The notes: generated by a model not told the origin, from the letters alone. A stretch of 42,746 bases of DNA from Ignavibacteriaceae bacterium (GCA_013360295.1 JABWCL010000035.1:1-42746), one strand, 5' to 3'; shown: positions 1 to 9,628, counted from the first letter of the stretch. Numbers and translations are program-made.

Positions 1-147
1 AAGTTGGCGGAGCCGGTACCATAAGAGATGATTAGAAGTTATTAATTGCGATAACCCCTCCCGGCCTCCCCTTTGTAAAAATGGGAGGAGATTTTATTGA
101 AAATTTAAAACAATTTGCGCAGAATATTTTTTCTAACCACCTAATTC
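1..147. repeat. Dispersed intergenic repeat, copy 1 (partner at 9384-9628)
   Basis: This gap shares blocks, in the same order and orientation, with 9384-9628: GGAGCCGGTACCATAAG, GATAACCCCTC, CCCGGCCTCCC, AAAATGGGAGGAGAT, AATTTGCGCAGAA and AACCAC, followed by a TTAATTCTTAATT-type AT-rich tail. Both copies sit directly after the 3' end of a minus-strand gene. The window starts inside or next to this copy. Confidence 0.7.
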
Positions 148-1989
148 TTAATTAACTTCCTTTCCCAAAATCTTAAACACCGCGTCAATCCTCCCCAACG
201 GCGCCGCTAACTGAACACCGGCAACAGATCCTTTAATATACTCAAAAGTTTCTTTCGCAATAGTAACGCCCTCGTTAAATCCTTCTTCTTTTGTGTTAGT
301 CTTTCTCATCCTTTCCATTATGTCTATCGGAACCGACGCGCCCGGTACTTCATTATTCATAAACTCCGCGTTCCTGTACGACACAAGCGGCCATATACCG
401 CATATAAGCGGTATATTTACATATTCAATCCGCTTTATAAAGTTTTCCAGTATCCTTATATCAAACACCGGTTGAGTAATCATATACTCCGCGCCGGCTT
501 CTATCTTCCAGTCGAGCCTGCGGATTTCCTCATCCAGGTTAATGGCGCCGGGATTAACACCCACACCGATACTAAAACCAGTAGGATCTCCTATAGGATT
601 ACCTCCAAGATCAAGCCCGTGATTTAGCCGGTTGAGAAGGTTAGTTAATCCTATCGCGTCAACGTCAAACACAGCAGTTGCGTCCGGGTAGTTGCCAAGT
701 TTTGGCGGATCACCCGTAATAGCAAGAATATTTCTTACTCCTAACGCCCACGCTCCGAGTAGGTCTGACTGCATGCCTATTACATTCCTGTCGCGGCAGG
801 CAAAGTGCAGTACTGCCTCAATACCAACTTCACGCTGAATCATAACAGCGAGCGCCATAGCCGACATTCTTGCCGATGCGCGCGGACCGTCTGGAATATT
901 AATCGCGTCGATGCCATAATAAAATAGTTTACGTGCCTTTTCGAGTTCCTTTTTAGCGGAGACGCCTTTAGGCGAGACCAGTTCAACAAGCGATACAAAC
1001 TGTTTGCTTTTAATCTTATTACAGAGCCGTGATTTATCTTCTTTTTTGTATGGGGTAACTTCTTCCGGTGCTTCTATCGCGAAGCCGCTGCTTTTCACTT
1101 CAACTCTCTTCGCCGGACGCAGCGCCTGCACTGCCCGGCGTATTGCGCGAATGTGAGACGGATTAGTTCCACAGCATCCACCCACGATACTGGCACCGGT
1201 CTGTATAAAACGCTTCGCGTACTCGGCAATGTATTCGGGCGATGTAAGATAAATATTCCTTCCGCCGATGCTTTGCGGAAATCCCGCGTTTGGCTGCACG
1301 GAGATTGGCAGGTTTGTTCTTGAACGAAGCTCTTCAAGCGCGTCAAGCATAAGTTTTGGGCCGACGGAACAGTTCAACCCGACGACATCCACGTTGTATT
1401 CTTCTATCTTTTCAATAAAGCGGGAAAGCGGCGCGCCGCTGATCAGAGTACCGTATTCATTAATCGTAACCTGCGCGATGATAGGTATATCCGGGTTAAT
1501 TTCCCTTACCGCGCGCACCCCCTGTATCATCTCTTTCACCAGCGCGAATGTTTCAAAAATTATCAGGTCCGCGCCCCCATCGATCAAACCTTTTACCTGT
1601 TCCTTAAAATATTCTTTTGCTTCATCAAAAGATATTTTGCCCAGGGGCTCTATCTGCACGCCAAGCGGCCCGACCGATCCGGCAACAAGAGCGCTGTCCC
1701 CCGCAACAGCTTTTGCCAACTCCGCGCCTTTGAAGTTAATTTCGTAAAGCCTTTCATCAAGCCCGTGCGGCTGCAACTTAAAGCGGTTGGCGCCGTAAGT
1801 GTTTGTTTCGATAATATCAGCGCCTGCGTTAATGTAATCGCGGTGTACCTCCTGTACAAGTTCAGGGCTTACCAGGTTAAGTTCTTCAAAACAGCGGTTA
1901 ATGTAAATACCCTTTTCATAAAGGTATGTTCCGGTACCACCGTCAAAAACCATTATTTCGTTTTCGAGTCGTTCTCTGAATGATTTCAT
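148..1989 (-). CDS. Bifunctional homocysteine S-methyltransferase / 5,10-methylenetetrahydrofolate reductase
   Basis: Residues 1-290 match the homocysteine S-methyltransferase family: GGTGTYL near residue 17, and the three zinc-ligand cysteines C207 (GLNCSVG) and C272/C273 (GGCCGTNP). Residues about 320-613 match the TIM-barrel methylenetetrahydrofolate reductase, which makes 5-methyl-THF using FAD. The 613-residue length and two-domain order are those of the YitJ type, in which no cobalamin-binding or activation domain is present. The predicted role is methionine synthesis and one-carbon metabolism in the cytoplasm. The gene is divergent from the phosphatase at 2167 across about 180 bp in which I see no SAM or cobalamin riboswitch. 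Its stop codon lies in an AT-rich repeat (see 1-147). The family call is firm; which methyl donor is used is inference. Confidence 0.93.
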   Translation of the reverse strand: MKSFRERLENEIMVFDGGTGTYLYEKGIYINRCFEELNLVSPELVQEVHRDYINAGADIIETNTYGANRFKLQPHGLDERLYEINFKGAELAKAVAGDSALVAGSVGPLGVQIEPLGKISFDEAKEYFKEQVKGLIDGGADLIIFETFALVKEMIQGVRAVREINPDIPIIAQVTINEYGTLISGAPLSRFIEKIEEYNVDVVGLNCSVGPKLMLDALEELRSRTNLPISVQPNAGFPQSIGGRNIYLTSPEYIAEYAKRFIQTGASIVGGCCGTNPSHIRAIRRAVQALRPAKRVEVKSSGFAIEAPEEVTPYKKEDKSRLCNKIKSKQFVSLVELVSPKGVSAKKELEKARKLFYYGIDAINIPDGPRASARMSAMALAVMIQREVGIEAVLHFACRDRNVIGMQSDLLGAWALGVRNILAITGDPPKLGNYPDATAVFDVDAIGLTNLLNRLNHGLDLGGNPIGDPTGFSIGVGVNPGAINLDEEIRRLDWKIEAGAEYMITQPVFDIRILENFIKRIEYVNIPLICGIWPLVSYRNAEFMNNEVPGASVPIDIMERMRKTNTKEEGFNEGVTIAKETFEYIKGSVAGVQLAAPLGRIDAVFKILGKEVN

Positions 1990-2166
1990 ATATGTAAATA
2001 TTATTTATCAGGCAATTTAAGTAACATTAATATAATTAAAAATTGATCCGTGTAATTCATTAATATATTGTGTTACGAGCGATGTTCTTGATGGATTTTT
2101 AATGATCATCCGGTGATTATTCTGAGCATATGCTTATCTTTGAGAATCAAAAATTTAAGTATACCC

Positions 2167-3477
2167 ATGAAAAAGATATTCAGCCTCCTGTTTATTATCA
2201 CCATTTCAGTTTTCTCACAAAAAGCACTGCTGCAGTCAGGCCCCATGTTAGGTCCCACCGAGATGCGTGAAACAATGCTTTGGGTTCAGACAACAAAAGC
2301 CGCCCAGGTTAAGTTTGCTTACTGGGATAAAGAAAAACCCAAGGACAAGTATGAAACAAAAACGGCGCTAACAAAGGAAGAAGACGGTTTTACGGCAACA
2401 CTTATCGCGGATAAAGTGGAGCCTGGCAGAATTTATAACTATAAATTGTATATCAACAATAAACCGGTAGACCTACCTTACCGCAACGAGTTTAAGACGC
2501 TTAAACTGTGGCAGTGGCGCGAAGACCCTCCGGAGATAAATTTTGTTACCGGAAGCTGTGCTTATGTAAACGAACCGGTTTATGATCGCCCCGGTAAAGG
2601 ATATGGTTCGGATTATGAAATATTTACCGCCATTTATGAGAAGAAACCGGATTTTATGGTATGGCTGGGAGATAATTATTACCTTCGCGAAGTTGACTGG
2701 AACACAAGATCGGGAATGATTAAACGCGCCACACACACACGCTCGCTTCCTGAACTTCAGCCGGTGTGGGGCACAGTGCATCAGTACGGCACGTGGGATG
2801 ACCACGACTACGGCCCAAACAACAGTGATATGGGTTTTATACATAAATTCAAAGCATTGGAAGTATTTAAGTTATTTTTCCCGATGAACAGTTACGGTAT
2901 TAACGGAAAACCGGGACTGACCACAAGTTTTGAGTGGGGTGACTGTGAATTCTTTATGCTCGATAACAGGTTCTACCGCACACCAAACGACCGGAAGACA
3001 GGCTACCGCGGGATATTCGGAGAAGAGCAAATTGAGTGGCTGATCAACGCGCTTGTAAGTAGTAATGCGACATTTAAATTTATCATCTCAGGCGGACAGG
3101 TGCTAAACCCCGTGGCAAAGTATGAAAATTATTCTACTTATCCGGAGGAACAGCAAAAACTCCTTTCACTGTTAAAAGCCGAAAATATTCCCGGGGTTAT
3201 TTTCCTCAGCGGCGACAGGCATCACTCTGAACTAACAAAGATGGAGCGTGAAGGAACATACCCGCTTTATGATTTTACAGCATCTTCATTTACCGCGGGA
3301 ATTTTTACACAGCCCGAAGATAACGAATGGCGGGTGGGAGAAGTAATAAAGAAGCATAATTTTTTACATATTAATGTATCAGGGAAAAGAAAAGACCGTG
3401 TGCTGAAGTGTACGTATTATGATAAAGACGGTAAAGAAATCTCCGTGTTTACATTGAAAGCCGCGGATCTTAAATAA
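2167..3477 (+). CDS. Secreted PhoD-like metallophosphatase (alkaline phosphatase D family)
   Basis: The mature part carries the metallophosphatase motifs in order: GSCAYV, WLGDNYY (D169), WDDHDYG (residues 210-216) and SGDRHHS (residues 348-354). These are the metal ligands of the PhoD/calcineurin-like fold. An N-terminal beta-sandwich region (about 20-105) precedes the catalytic domain, as in PhoD. I chose ATG 2167 over the longer GTG at 2113 because it puts a clean signal peptide first (MKKIFSLLFIITISVFSQ). The protein is likely exported to the periplasm or cell surface and hydrolyses phosphomonoesters or diesters; the substrate cannot be read from sequence. It stands alone, divergent from the methyltransferase and followed by a repeat-filled gap before uvrA. 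Confidence 0.88.
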   Translation: MKKIFSLLFIITISVFSQKALLQSGPMLGPTEMRETMLWVQTTKAAQVKFAYWDKEKPKDKYETKTALTKEEDGFTATLIADKVEPGRIYNYKLYINNKPVDLPYRNEFKTLKLWQWREDPPEINFVTGSCAYVNEPVYDRPGKGYGSDYEIFTAIYEKKPDFMVWLGDNYYLREVDWNTRSGMIKRATHTRSLPELQPVWGTVHQYGTWDDHDYGPNNSDMGFIHKFKALEVFKLFFPMNSYGINGKPGLTTSFEWGDCEFFMLDNRFYRTPNDRKTGYRGIFGEEQIEWLINALVSSNATFKFIISGGQVLNPVAKYENYSTYPEEQQKLLSLLKAENIPGVIFLSGDRHHSELTKMEREGTYPLYDFTASSFTAGIFTQPEDNEWRVGEVIKKHNFLHINVSGKRKDRVLKCTYYDKDGKEISVFTLKAADLK

Positions 3478-3482
3478 TTTAA

Positions 3483-3612
3483 TTTCTCGCAGAGACGCAA
3501 AGGAGCAGAGCCGCAGAGTTTTAATCAAAAATCTCTGCGCCTCCGCGTTTCTGCGAGAATTTCTGTTAACAATCCCTAGACCTCTCTGCGCCTCTGCGTC
3601 TCCGCGAGAAAA
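3483..3612. repeat. Palindromic CGCAGAGACGC-type intergenic repeat
   Basis: TTCTCGCAGAGACGCAAAG (from 3483) is followed by its imperfect inverse CTCTGCGCCTCCGCGTTTC up to about 3562, which would fold as a long hairpin of roughly 80 nt. A further copy of the second arm follows at about 3581-3612 (CTCTGCGCCTCTGCGTCTC). Shorter relatives are at about 6537-6558 and 9222-9262. Confidence 0.75.
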
Positions 3613-3702
3613 TATTTGTTTTTATGTCAATTTTCACCCAAAAAACATAGGTATAAGTCGGGAAAATATTCTTAATTTTTAATTCTTAATTTTTAATTGA
3701 CA

Positions 3703-6489
3703 ATGCCTCCTAAGAAAAAAGAATCTAAACCACGACAAATAATCGTTAAAGGCGCGCGGGAACACAACCTTAAGAACGTAAGCCTGGAGATACCTCGTAA
3801 CAAGTTAATAGTCTTCACCGGAGTAAGCGGAAGCGGAAAATCATCACTCGTTTTCGACACCATATACGCCGAAGGACAGCGCCGCTATGTGGAAAGCCTC
3901 TCCTCCTACGCCCGTCAGTTCCTCGAACGAATGAACAAACCAGATGTTGACCTTATCACCGGCATAAGTCCCGCGGTAGCAATTGAACAGAAAACCACCA
4001 CCCGCAACAGCCGTTCCACAGTGGGCACCACAACCGAAATATACGATTACCTCCGCCTCCTTTTTGCTCGCGTAGGCAGGACTTTCTGTTTTACCTGCGG
4101 CAAGGAAGTTGTAAAAGCCACCACCTCCACAGTCTGCGACTACCTCGAATCACTTGATGAAGGCGGTAAATATTATCTCACCTTCCCCATTCACGAACAC
4201 GAAGGAAGAAGCGCAAAGGAAGAGATAACCTCCCTTTCCAAGCGGGGATTCTTCCGGTTTTACTATGACGGCAGGTACATAGACCTTAACGAAGAAGAGT
4301 TTGAACCAAAATCAAAAAAGGGAATAAATATAGTTGTTGACCGTTTCAGGATAACGCGTGGAAAGATGCGGGATAAACTTGCCGACTCTATAGAAATCAC
4401 CTTTAAGGAAGGGGAAAACCGCCTCGCCATTATAAACGGGGACGCAGGAGAATCGGTTGAATTTAACAAATATTATGAATGCTGCGGGATAAGGTACGAA
4501 GAACCGGAACCAAGGCTTTTCTCTTTCAATAATCCATTCGGCGCTTGCCCGGTCTGCCAGGGCTTCAGTAAAACGATAGGGTTGGATATGAACCTGATTA
4601 TCCCAAATGAATATATGACTTTAAGCGAGGGGGCGATCGCGCCATTCAGGACCGACCGTTACAACATAAACCAGATGAAGCTCATACAGGAAGCCCGCAA
4701 ACAGAATATTCCCGTCGATGTGCCTTACAGGGAACTGACCGCAGAGCAGAAGCAGAAAGTGTTTAAGGGTTTCGGCGCTTATAAGGGAATAAAGAAGTTT
4801 TTCTCGGAGCTGGAAGAAAAAACATATAAGATGCACATTCGAATCCTGCTAAGCCGTTACAGGGGTTACACCACCTGTGAAACCTGCGGCGGCGCCCGCT
4901 TAAGAAAAGAAGCGCTCCAGGTAAAGGTCGGCGCAAAAAACATTCACGAGATAGTTGTATTGCCAATAGAAAAATCACTGGAGTTCTTCAGGGATCTGAC
5001 CCTTACGGAATTTGAGCAGAAAGTCGCCGAAAGGGTGATGAAAGAACTCCTCCGCAGACTGACGTATCTTAACGATGTCGGCTTAGGTTATCTGACACTC
5101 GACCGTATCAGCGCAACGCTATCCGGCGGCGAAACACAGAGAATAAATCTGGCTACAGCGTTGGGGTCTTCGCTTGTCGGGACCTTATATGTGCTCGATG
5201 AACCGAGTATCGGCCTTCATCCGAGCGACAACGAAAAACTGATAAAGATTCTGCATAACCTGCGTGATATTGGCAACTCCGTTCTTGTTGTGGAACACGA
5301 TCCCGAAATGATGAAATCCGCGGATATCATCATTGATATGGGGCCCAAAGCAGGAAGCGGCGGCGGAGAGATTGTGGCGCAGGGTTCATACGAGGAATTT
5401 TGTAAAAAAGATTATGCCGGTTCACTTACCGCGCAATATTTATCGGGAAGAAAAAGCATTCCGCTGCCAAAACAAAGAAGAACAATTAAGACCGATGAGA
5501 TAGTTGTTAAAGGAGCGGCTGAACATAACCTGAAGAATGTAGATGTAGCCTTCCCGTTGAAGAAGTTTGTTGCCGTAACAGGAGTTAGCGGTTCCGGAAA
5601 AAGCACACTGATTCACAAGATTCTTTATTCGGGCATTGCAGCGGAAAAGGGATTGTCCGTTGATGAGACAGGAAAATTCCGCGAGATCACAGGCACAAAT
5701 CATATACATCTTATCGAGGTTGTTGACCAGTCCCCGATTGGTAAATCTCCCCGGTCAAACCCCATAAGTTACATTAAAGCATTTGACATAATCCGCGATT
5801 TATTTGCAAACACACACCTCGCGAAAACGAGGCAGTATACACCGGGATATTTTTCTTTTAATGTTCCAGGCGGAAGATGTGATGTATGCGAAGGGGACGG
5901 CTTTATTAAAATTGAAATGCAGTTCCTGGCCGATATATACCTTGAATGCGATAATTGTCACGGCACACGCTATAAAAAAGAAACACTTGAAGTCACCTAC
6001 GCCGGCAAGAATATTGTAGAGGTGCTCAACCTGACGGTAGATGAAGCTCTGGAATTTTTTAAGGGGCACAAAAAGCTTACGCGGTTGCTTCAGGTGCTGG
6101 CTGATGTGGGGCTGGGATATATTAAACTCGGACAGCCGTCAAACACGCTTTCCGGAGGGGAGGCGCAAAGGATTAAACTCGCTAACCACCTTACGGCGTC
6201 CGAGGATGGTTCCCATACTCTCTTTATATTTGATGAGCCAACCACCGGCCTTCATTATGATGATATTTCAAAGCTGCTCAAGTGTTTTGATATGCTGATT
6301 GAAAAAGGGAACTCGGTTATTGTTATTGAGCATAATCTTGAGGTGATTAAGTGCGCGGATTATATAATTGATTTAGGTCCCGGCGCGGGGGATAAAGGCG
6401 GAGAGGTTGTTGCCACGGGCACGCCCGAAGAGGTAATTAAAAATGAAAAATCATTAACGGGAAAATATCTTAAGAAATTATTATTGTAA
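3703..6489 (+). CDS. uvrA: UvrABC excision nuclease subunit A (DNA damage-sensing ATPase)
   Basis: This is a full-length UvrA of about 928 residues. It has two ABC ATPase modules: Walker A GVSGSGKSS near residue 41 and GVSGSGKST near 627, with signatures LSGGETQR near 472 and LSGGEAQR near 815. The zinc-binding cysteine pairs are CPVC/CETC in the first half and CDVC/CDNC in the second. UvrA dimers find bulky DNA lesions and load UvrB in nucleotide excision repair. A TTG at 3697 would add two residues; ATG 3703 is the more likely start. The start abuts an AT-rich repeat (3671-3698), so no ordinary ribosome-binding site is visible. No other uvr gene is adjacent. Confidence 0.97.
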   Translation: MPPKKKESKPRQIIVKGAREHNLKNVSLEIPRNKLIVFTGVSGSGKSSLVFDTIYAEGQRRYVESLSSYARQFLERMNKPDVDLITGISPAVAIEQKTTTRNSRSTVGTTTEIYDYLRLLFARVGRTFCFTCGKEVVKATTSTVCDYLESLDEGGKYYLTFPIHEHEGRSAKEEITSLSKRGFFRFYYDGRYIDLNEEEFEPKSKKGINIVVDRFRITRGKMRDKLADSIEITFKEGENRLAIINGDAGESVEFNKYYECCGIRYEEPEPRLFSFNNPFGACPVCQGFSKTIGLDMNLIIPNEYMTLSEGAIAPFRTDRYNINQMKLIQEARKQNIPVDVPYRELTAEQKQKVFKGFGAYKGIKKFFSELEEKTYKMHIRILLSRYRGYTTCETCGGARLRKEALQVKVGAKNIHEIVVLPIEKSLEFFRDLTLTEFEQKVAERVMKELLRRLTYLNDVGLGYLTLDRISATLSGGETQRINLATALGSSLVGTLYVLDEPSIGLHPSDNEKLIKILHNLRDIGNSVLVVEHDPEMMKSADIIIDMGPKAGSGGGEIVAQGSYEEFCKKDYAGSLTAQYLSGRKSIPLPKQRRTIKTDEIVVKGAAEHNLKNVDVAFPLKKFVAVTGVSGSGKSTLIHKILYSGIAAEKGLSVDETGKFREITGTNHIHLIEVVDQSPIGKSPRSNPISYIKAFDIIRDLFANTHLAKTRQYTPGYFSFNVPGGRCDVCEGDGFIKIEMQFLADIYLECDNCHGTRYKKETLEVTYAGKNIVEVLNLTVDEALEFFKGHKKLTRLLQVLADVGLGYIKLGQPSNTLSGGEAQRIKLANHLTASEDGSHTLFIFDEPTTGLHYDDISKLLKCFDMLIEKGNSVIVIEHNLEVIKCADYIIDLGPGAGDKGGEVVATGTPEEVIKNEKSLTGKYLKKLLL

Positions 6490-6892
6490 TTAAAATGGAG
6501 ATTAGGATTTTTTAGCTGTACATGATAAACAAGAAATTCTCGCAAAGACGCAGAGAGTAATATCGGCAGCTCGTTCATCGAAGAGAGTCTTATCTGTTGT
6601 TTATTTTATTGTTTTGGAGATTAAAACATACCGTTTTCATTTATCATTTCCGTGTATATTTACCGGCCAATACCACACTTAAGGGCGTTTATACTTAAAT
6701 ACTATTTAATTTCGTAAATAGAGAGAAAATAATAATTGAATATTTTCTCAGATTACGTAAGGAATACAGAAGACACAGATGGGGCGGATGACCACAGATA
6801 AAGATTGGCCCCAAAATTCCAACGTAAAGTGCGGGCACCGCATTGGGCGCCCGCTGAAAAGTATTTCTTGGTTCTATGTCAGCTCCTTCCCG
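6490..6892. other. Intergenic region with fragments of two dispersed repeats
   Basis: I see no gene here. The region holds a fragment of the CGCAAAGACGCAGAGAG repeat (about 6537-6558), a fragment of the ACACAGAT...ACCACAGAT repeat (about 6768-6808), and a GC-rich hairpin at 6831-6854 described separately. Confidence 0.6.
6831..6854 (-). terminator. Possible terminator hairpin after the beta-barrel gene
   Basis: GCGGGC (6831-6836) pairs with GCCCGC (6849-6854), with an extra CC/GG inside, about 40 bp past the stop of the minus-strand gene. There is no strong T run, so termination is only plausible. Confidence 0.35.
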
Positions 6893-7504
6893 TCAGAAGA
6901 GCAGCCCGCAGCCGACCATTAATGTGATATCTTCCAAGATCTGGTCATATTTCTTTTTTGTTCCGTATGGATTACTTGCGCTATATGCGTAATATTCCTG
7001 TTCCGAAGATTGTTCCTTATAATTCACCTCCGCGCGAATAACAGCACTGGTTCCAAAAAGGAATTTTACTCCTGCCCCGGCGTTTAATATACCTACATCA
7101 AAGCGGGAGGAAATGCGGTATGCTACCCCCCTGACTGCAGGGTAATAATATCCGTTCGAAAATCCGTACCCGGCTCTTGCGTATACCGCCAGAGGTGAAC
7201 TTTCCGCCTTATAAGTATAACTTACATTCCCGATAAGGCTTGTCGCGGGTTTGGAATTACTGTTAGCAAATATTGAAAATTCCGGCTCCACCGACAAACC
7301 ATCTATTATATAATACGCCGGGTTCAGTGACAGGTAAAAAACGGTTACCGGGTCAATACTCACATTAAATGGATAGTTTTCGGTCCTTTCGCTGTGTTTA
7401 TCTATAGTAGCCATAAACGAAAACTCAACATCGCCTTTTTTGAACTGTCCGTAAAGCGAGGACGCAAAAAGAACCAGCAAAAACGAATAGAATAATGATC
7501 TCAT
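6893..7504 (-). CDS. Small outer-membrane beta-barrel protein, function unknown
   Basis: A 203-residue protein with a signal peptide (MRSLFYSFLLVLFASSLYGQ) followed by alternating hydrophobic/polar strands rich in aromatic residues, such as SLNPAYYIIDGLSVEPEF and AVYARAGYGFSNGYYYPAV. This is the look of an OmpX/OmpA-barrel-sized outer-membrane protein. It ends in Phe (GCGLLF), a common terminal residue of such barrels. The ATG is preceded by AAGGAG at good spacing. No ligand or enzymatic motif is visible. It is transcribed away from the divergent M64 peptidase gene. Confidence 0.7.
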   Translation of the reverse strand: MRSLFYSFLLVLFASSLYGQFKKGDVEFSFMATIDKHSERTENYPFNVSIDPVTVFYLSLNPAYYIIDGLSVEPEFSIFANSNSKPATSLIGNVSYTYKAESSPLAVYARAGYGFSNGYYYPAVRGVAYRISSRFDVGILNAGAGVKFLFGTSAVIRAEVNYKEQSSEQEYYAYSASNPYGTKKKYDQILEDITLMVGCGLLF

Positions 7505-7723
7505 GACAACTCCTTAATTGATTAATTTAATTTCCGGTACAACTTTATGAAATTCCCCGGGCTGTTTTGTCACGGAATTGTCAGGGAAATGTAAAGAGAT
7601 GTTGGATTATGCGGGTTTAAGGGGAAACAAGCAGCGGTAAAATATTCACGTGCCGGTAACAATTATTTTTTTAATATTCAGTAATTTGGGGTATTAAGCA
7701 ACATTTTAGTTTGAGGCTGATTA

Positions 7724-9190
7724 ATGAAAACTTTATTATCATTTTTAATCATTTATATTTTTATGACATCTTCTTACACGCAGACATGGTTCGATAAATA
7801 CTTCATAAATGCGGCAATGCGGATTGATTACCACCACACCGGCAACGCTAAAGCGGAATATTTCAGCATAGACCGCATATACCATTATGACGGGTGGAAC
7901 AGAAGCCTGAACAACCTGCTCGATAATTTTAATAACGGCAAATATTTTATAAAGATATATTCCGTCCCCGAAGATAAACTGATCTTCTCCAAGGGATTTG
8001 ATTCATACTGCGGCGAGTACATCACTTCCGACGACGCGCATAACGGCATATTAAAATCGTTCCACGAAACGGCAATAATACCTTATCCTAAAGAAAAAAT
8101 CAGGTTCACAATTGAAAAAAGGAACAGGGAGAAAGGCTTTGATCCTGTATTCTCTCAAGAAATTGATCCCGCTTTTGTGAATATAGTAAAAGAAAACACT
8201 AACGATCCTTCGGTTGAAGTGATCCCGTCATTAAACAGCGGCGCGCCGGAAAAGAAAGTTGACGTTGTTATCCTGGCTGAAGGATATACAATAAAGGATA
8301 AGGAAAAGTTTGAAAAAGACCTGAAGCGGTTCACCGGTTACTTTCTGGAGAATGAACCATACGCCTCGATGAAACAAAGCTTCAATATATATGGTGTTTT
8401 TAAGCCTTCGGTTGAATCCGGCACAGACGAACCGCCCGCAAATATTTTCAGGAACACGGCCCTCAACACAACATTTAACTCAATGGGTTCAGAACGGTAC
8501 CTGCTCACGGAAGACAATAAAGCGGTGCACGATCTCGCCGCCTATGTACCGTATGATGCTATATATATTATGGTTAATCATCACAAGTACGGCGGGGGTG
8601 GTATCTATAATACCTTCTGCACCTTCACCGCTGATGCCCAGTTCGCGAAGTATCTCTTCATCCACGAGTTCGGCCACTCCTTCGCGGGGTTGGCTGATGA
8701 GTACTACACCTCATCCACAGCGTATAATGATTTTTATCCCCCCGGAGTAGAACCAAACGAGCCGAACATAACCGCGCTCCCGGATAAAAATAACGTGAAG
8801 TGGAAGGATATGCTTAGTGCCGGAATAGAAATTCCAACTCCGTGGGAAAAAGCGGAATTTGATAAAATGGATATTACCTGGCAGAAGGAAAGAGCGGTAA
8901 TGAACGCGGAGGTTGCCAGACTAAAAAGAGAAAAAGCCGATCCTAAAGCCATAAAAGAAGCGGAGGCTGCATATGCAAAAAAGGATAAGGAGCACTCGGA
9001 GTTGGTTGATAAATACCTTAAAGCCAGTAAATATGCGGGAAAGACAGGTGTTTTTGAAGGAGCCGGTTATGCATCCGAAGGGCTGTACCGACCGATGCTG
9101 GATTGTATTATGTTCTCAAAGGGAGATAAACCGTTTTGCAAAATATGTGAAGCGCACATAGCGAAGGTAATTAAGTTTTATTCAGAGTAA
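7724..9190 (+). CDS. Secreted peptidase of family M64 (IgA peptidase M64-like)
   Basis: The zinc-binding motif HEFGHSFAGLADEY is present with H314, E315 and H318, as in family M64 metallopeptidases. Upstream, DVVILAEGYTIKDKEKF near residue 180 is a second stretch typical of the family. A signal peptide (MKTLLSFLIIYIFMTSSYTQ) indicates export. The C-terminal part has a charged, probably helical segment (about 380-440) and a Cys pair (KPFCKICEAH) near the end that could form a disulfide. There is no type IX sorting domain. Despite the family name, IgA is not implied as a substrate; general extracellular proteolysis fits the other peptidases in this window. Confidence 0.88.
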   Translation: MKTLLSFLIIYIFMTSSYTQTWFDKYFINAAMRIDYHHTGNAKAEYFSIDRIYHYDGWNRSLNNLLDNFNNGKYFIKIYSVPEDKLIFSKGFDSYCGEYITSDDAHNGILKSFHETAIIPYPKEKIRFTIEKRNREKGFDPVFSQEIDPAFVNIVKENTNDPSVEVIPSLNSGAPEKKVDVVILAEGYTIKDKEKFEKDLKRFTGYFLENEPYASMKQSFNIYGVFKPSVESGTDEPPANIFRNTALNTTFNSMGSERYLLTEDNKAVHDLAAYVPYDAIYIMVNHHKYGGGGIYNTFCTFTADAQFAKYLFIHEFGHSFAGLADEYYTSSTAYNDFYPPGVEPNEPNITALPDKNNVKWKDMLSAGIEIPTPWEKAEFDKMDITWQKERAVMNAEVARLKREKADPKAIKEAEAAYAKKDKEHSELVDKYLKASKYAGKTGVFEGAGYASEGLYRPMLDCIMFSKGDKPFCKICEAHIAKVIKFYSE

Positions 9191-9625
9191 CAACGCCGGT
9201 TGTTTATATAAAAGGTATCGTTTAACGCAAAGACGCAAAGTTCACGCTAAGACCGCAAAGAAAAATTTAAAAAGGCGGAACGCATCCGCCTTACTTTAAA
9301 CTTGCTAATCCGGTACAATATTTGGTCTTGCCGGCGCTCCGATAAGAATGTCATTTAGTATAATGCAATTCTTAATCCGTTGGAGCCAGTACCATAAGTA
9401 ATGTTTAATATTTGTTTCGATAACCCCTCGCTTCGATATCTTCCGGCACTCAGCGCGGCGCCCGGCCTCCCACTTCGACGGGCTCAGTGCACCGCCTTTC
9501 CCCTATGGGACAAGTATAAAAATGGGAGTAGATGTTATCAAAAATTTTAACCAATCCCGAGAGGGATTTTCAATTTGTGCAGAAAATTTTTACAACCACT
9601 TAACTCTTAATTCTTAATTTTTAAT
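9191..9625. other. Intergenic region with three repeat elements
   Basis: No gene is visible. In order it holds a CGCAAAGACGCAAAG repeat fragment (about 9222-9262), a terminator-like hairpin (9272-9292), and copy 2 of the large dispersed repeat whose first copy is at 1-147 (see 9384-9628). Confidence 0.65.
9272..9292 (+). terminator. Hairpin downstream of the M64 peptidase gene
   Basis: AAGGCGGA and TCCGCCTT form a perfect 8-bp stem around the loop ACGCA, 80 bp after the stop. The following bases, TTACTTTAAA, are only partly T-rich. Confidence 0.5.
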
Positions 9626-9628
9626 TTA
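9384..9628. repeat. Dispersed intergenic repeat, copy 2 (partner at 1-147)
   Basis: This shares GGAGCCAGTACCATAAG, GATAACCCCTC, CCCGGCCTCCC, AAAATGGGAGTAGAT, AATTTGTGCAGAAAA and AACCAC with 1-147 in the same order. It is about 100 bp longer because of extra sequence after GATAACCCCTC, including CTTCGATATC and ACTTCGACGGGCTCAGTG. The AT-rich tail reaches the stop codon of the TonB receptor gene. Confidence 0.7.

Noticed and set aside
1268-1747. 159-codon plus-strand frame
   Set aside because: Antisense shadow of the methyltransferase/MTHFR gene, Ser/Thr-rich low-complexity translation.
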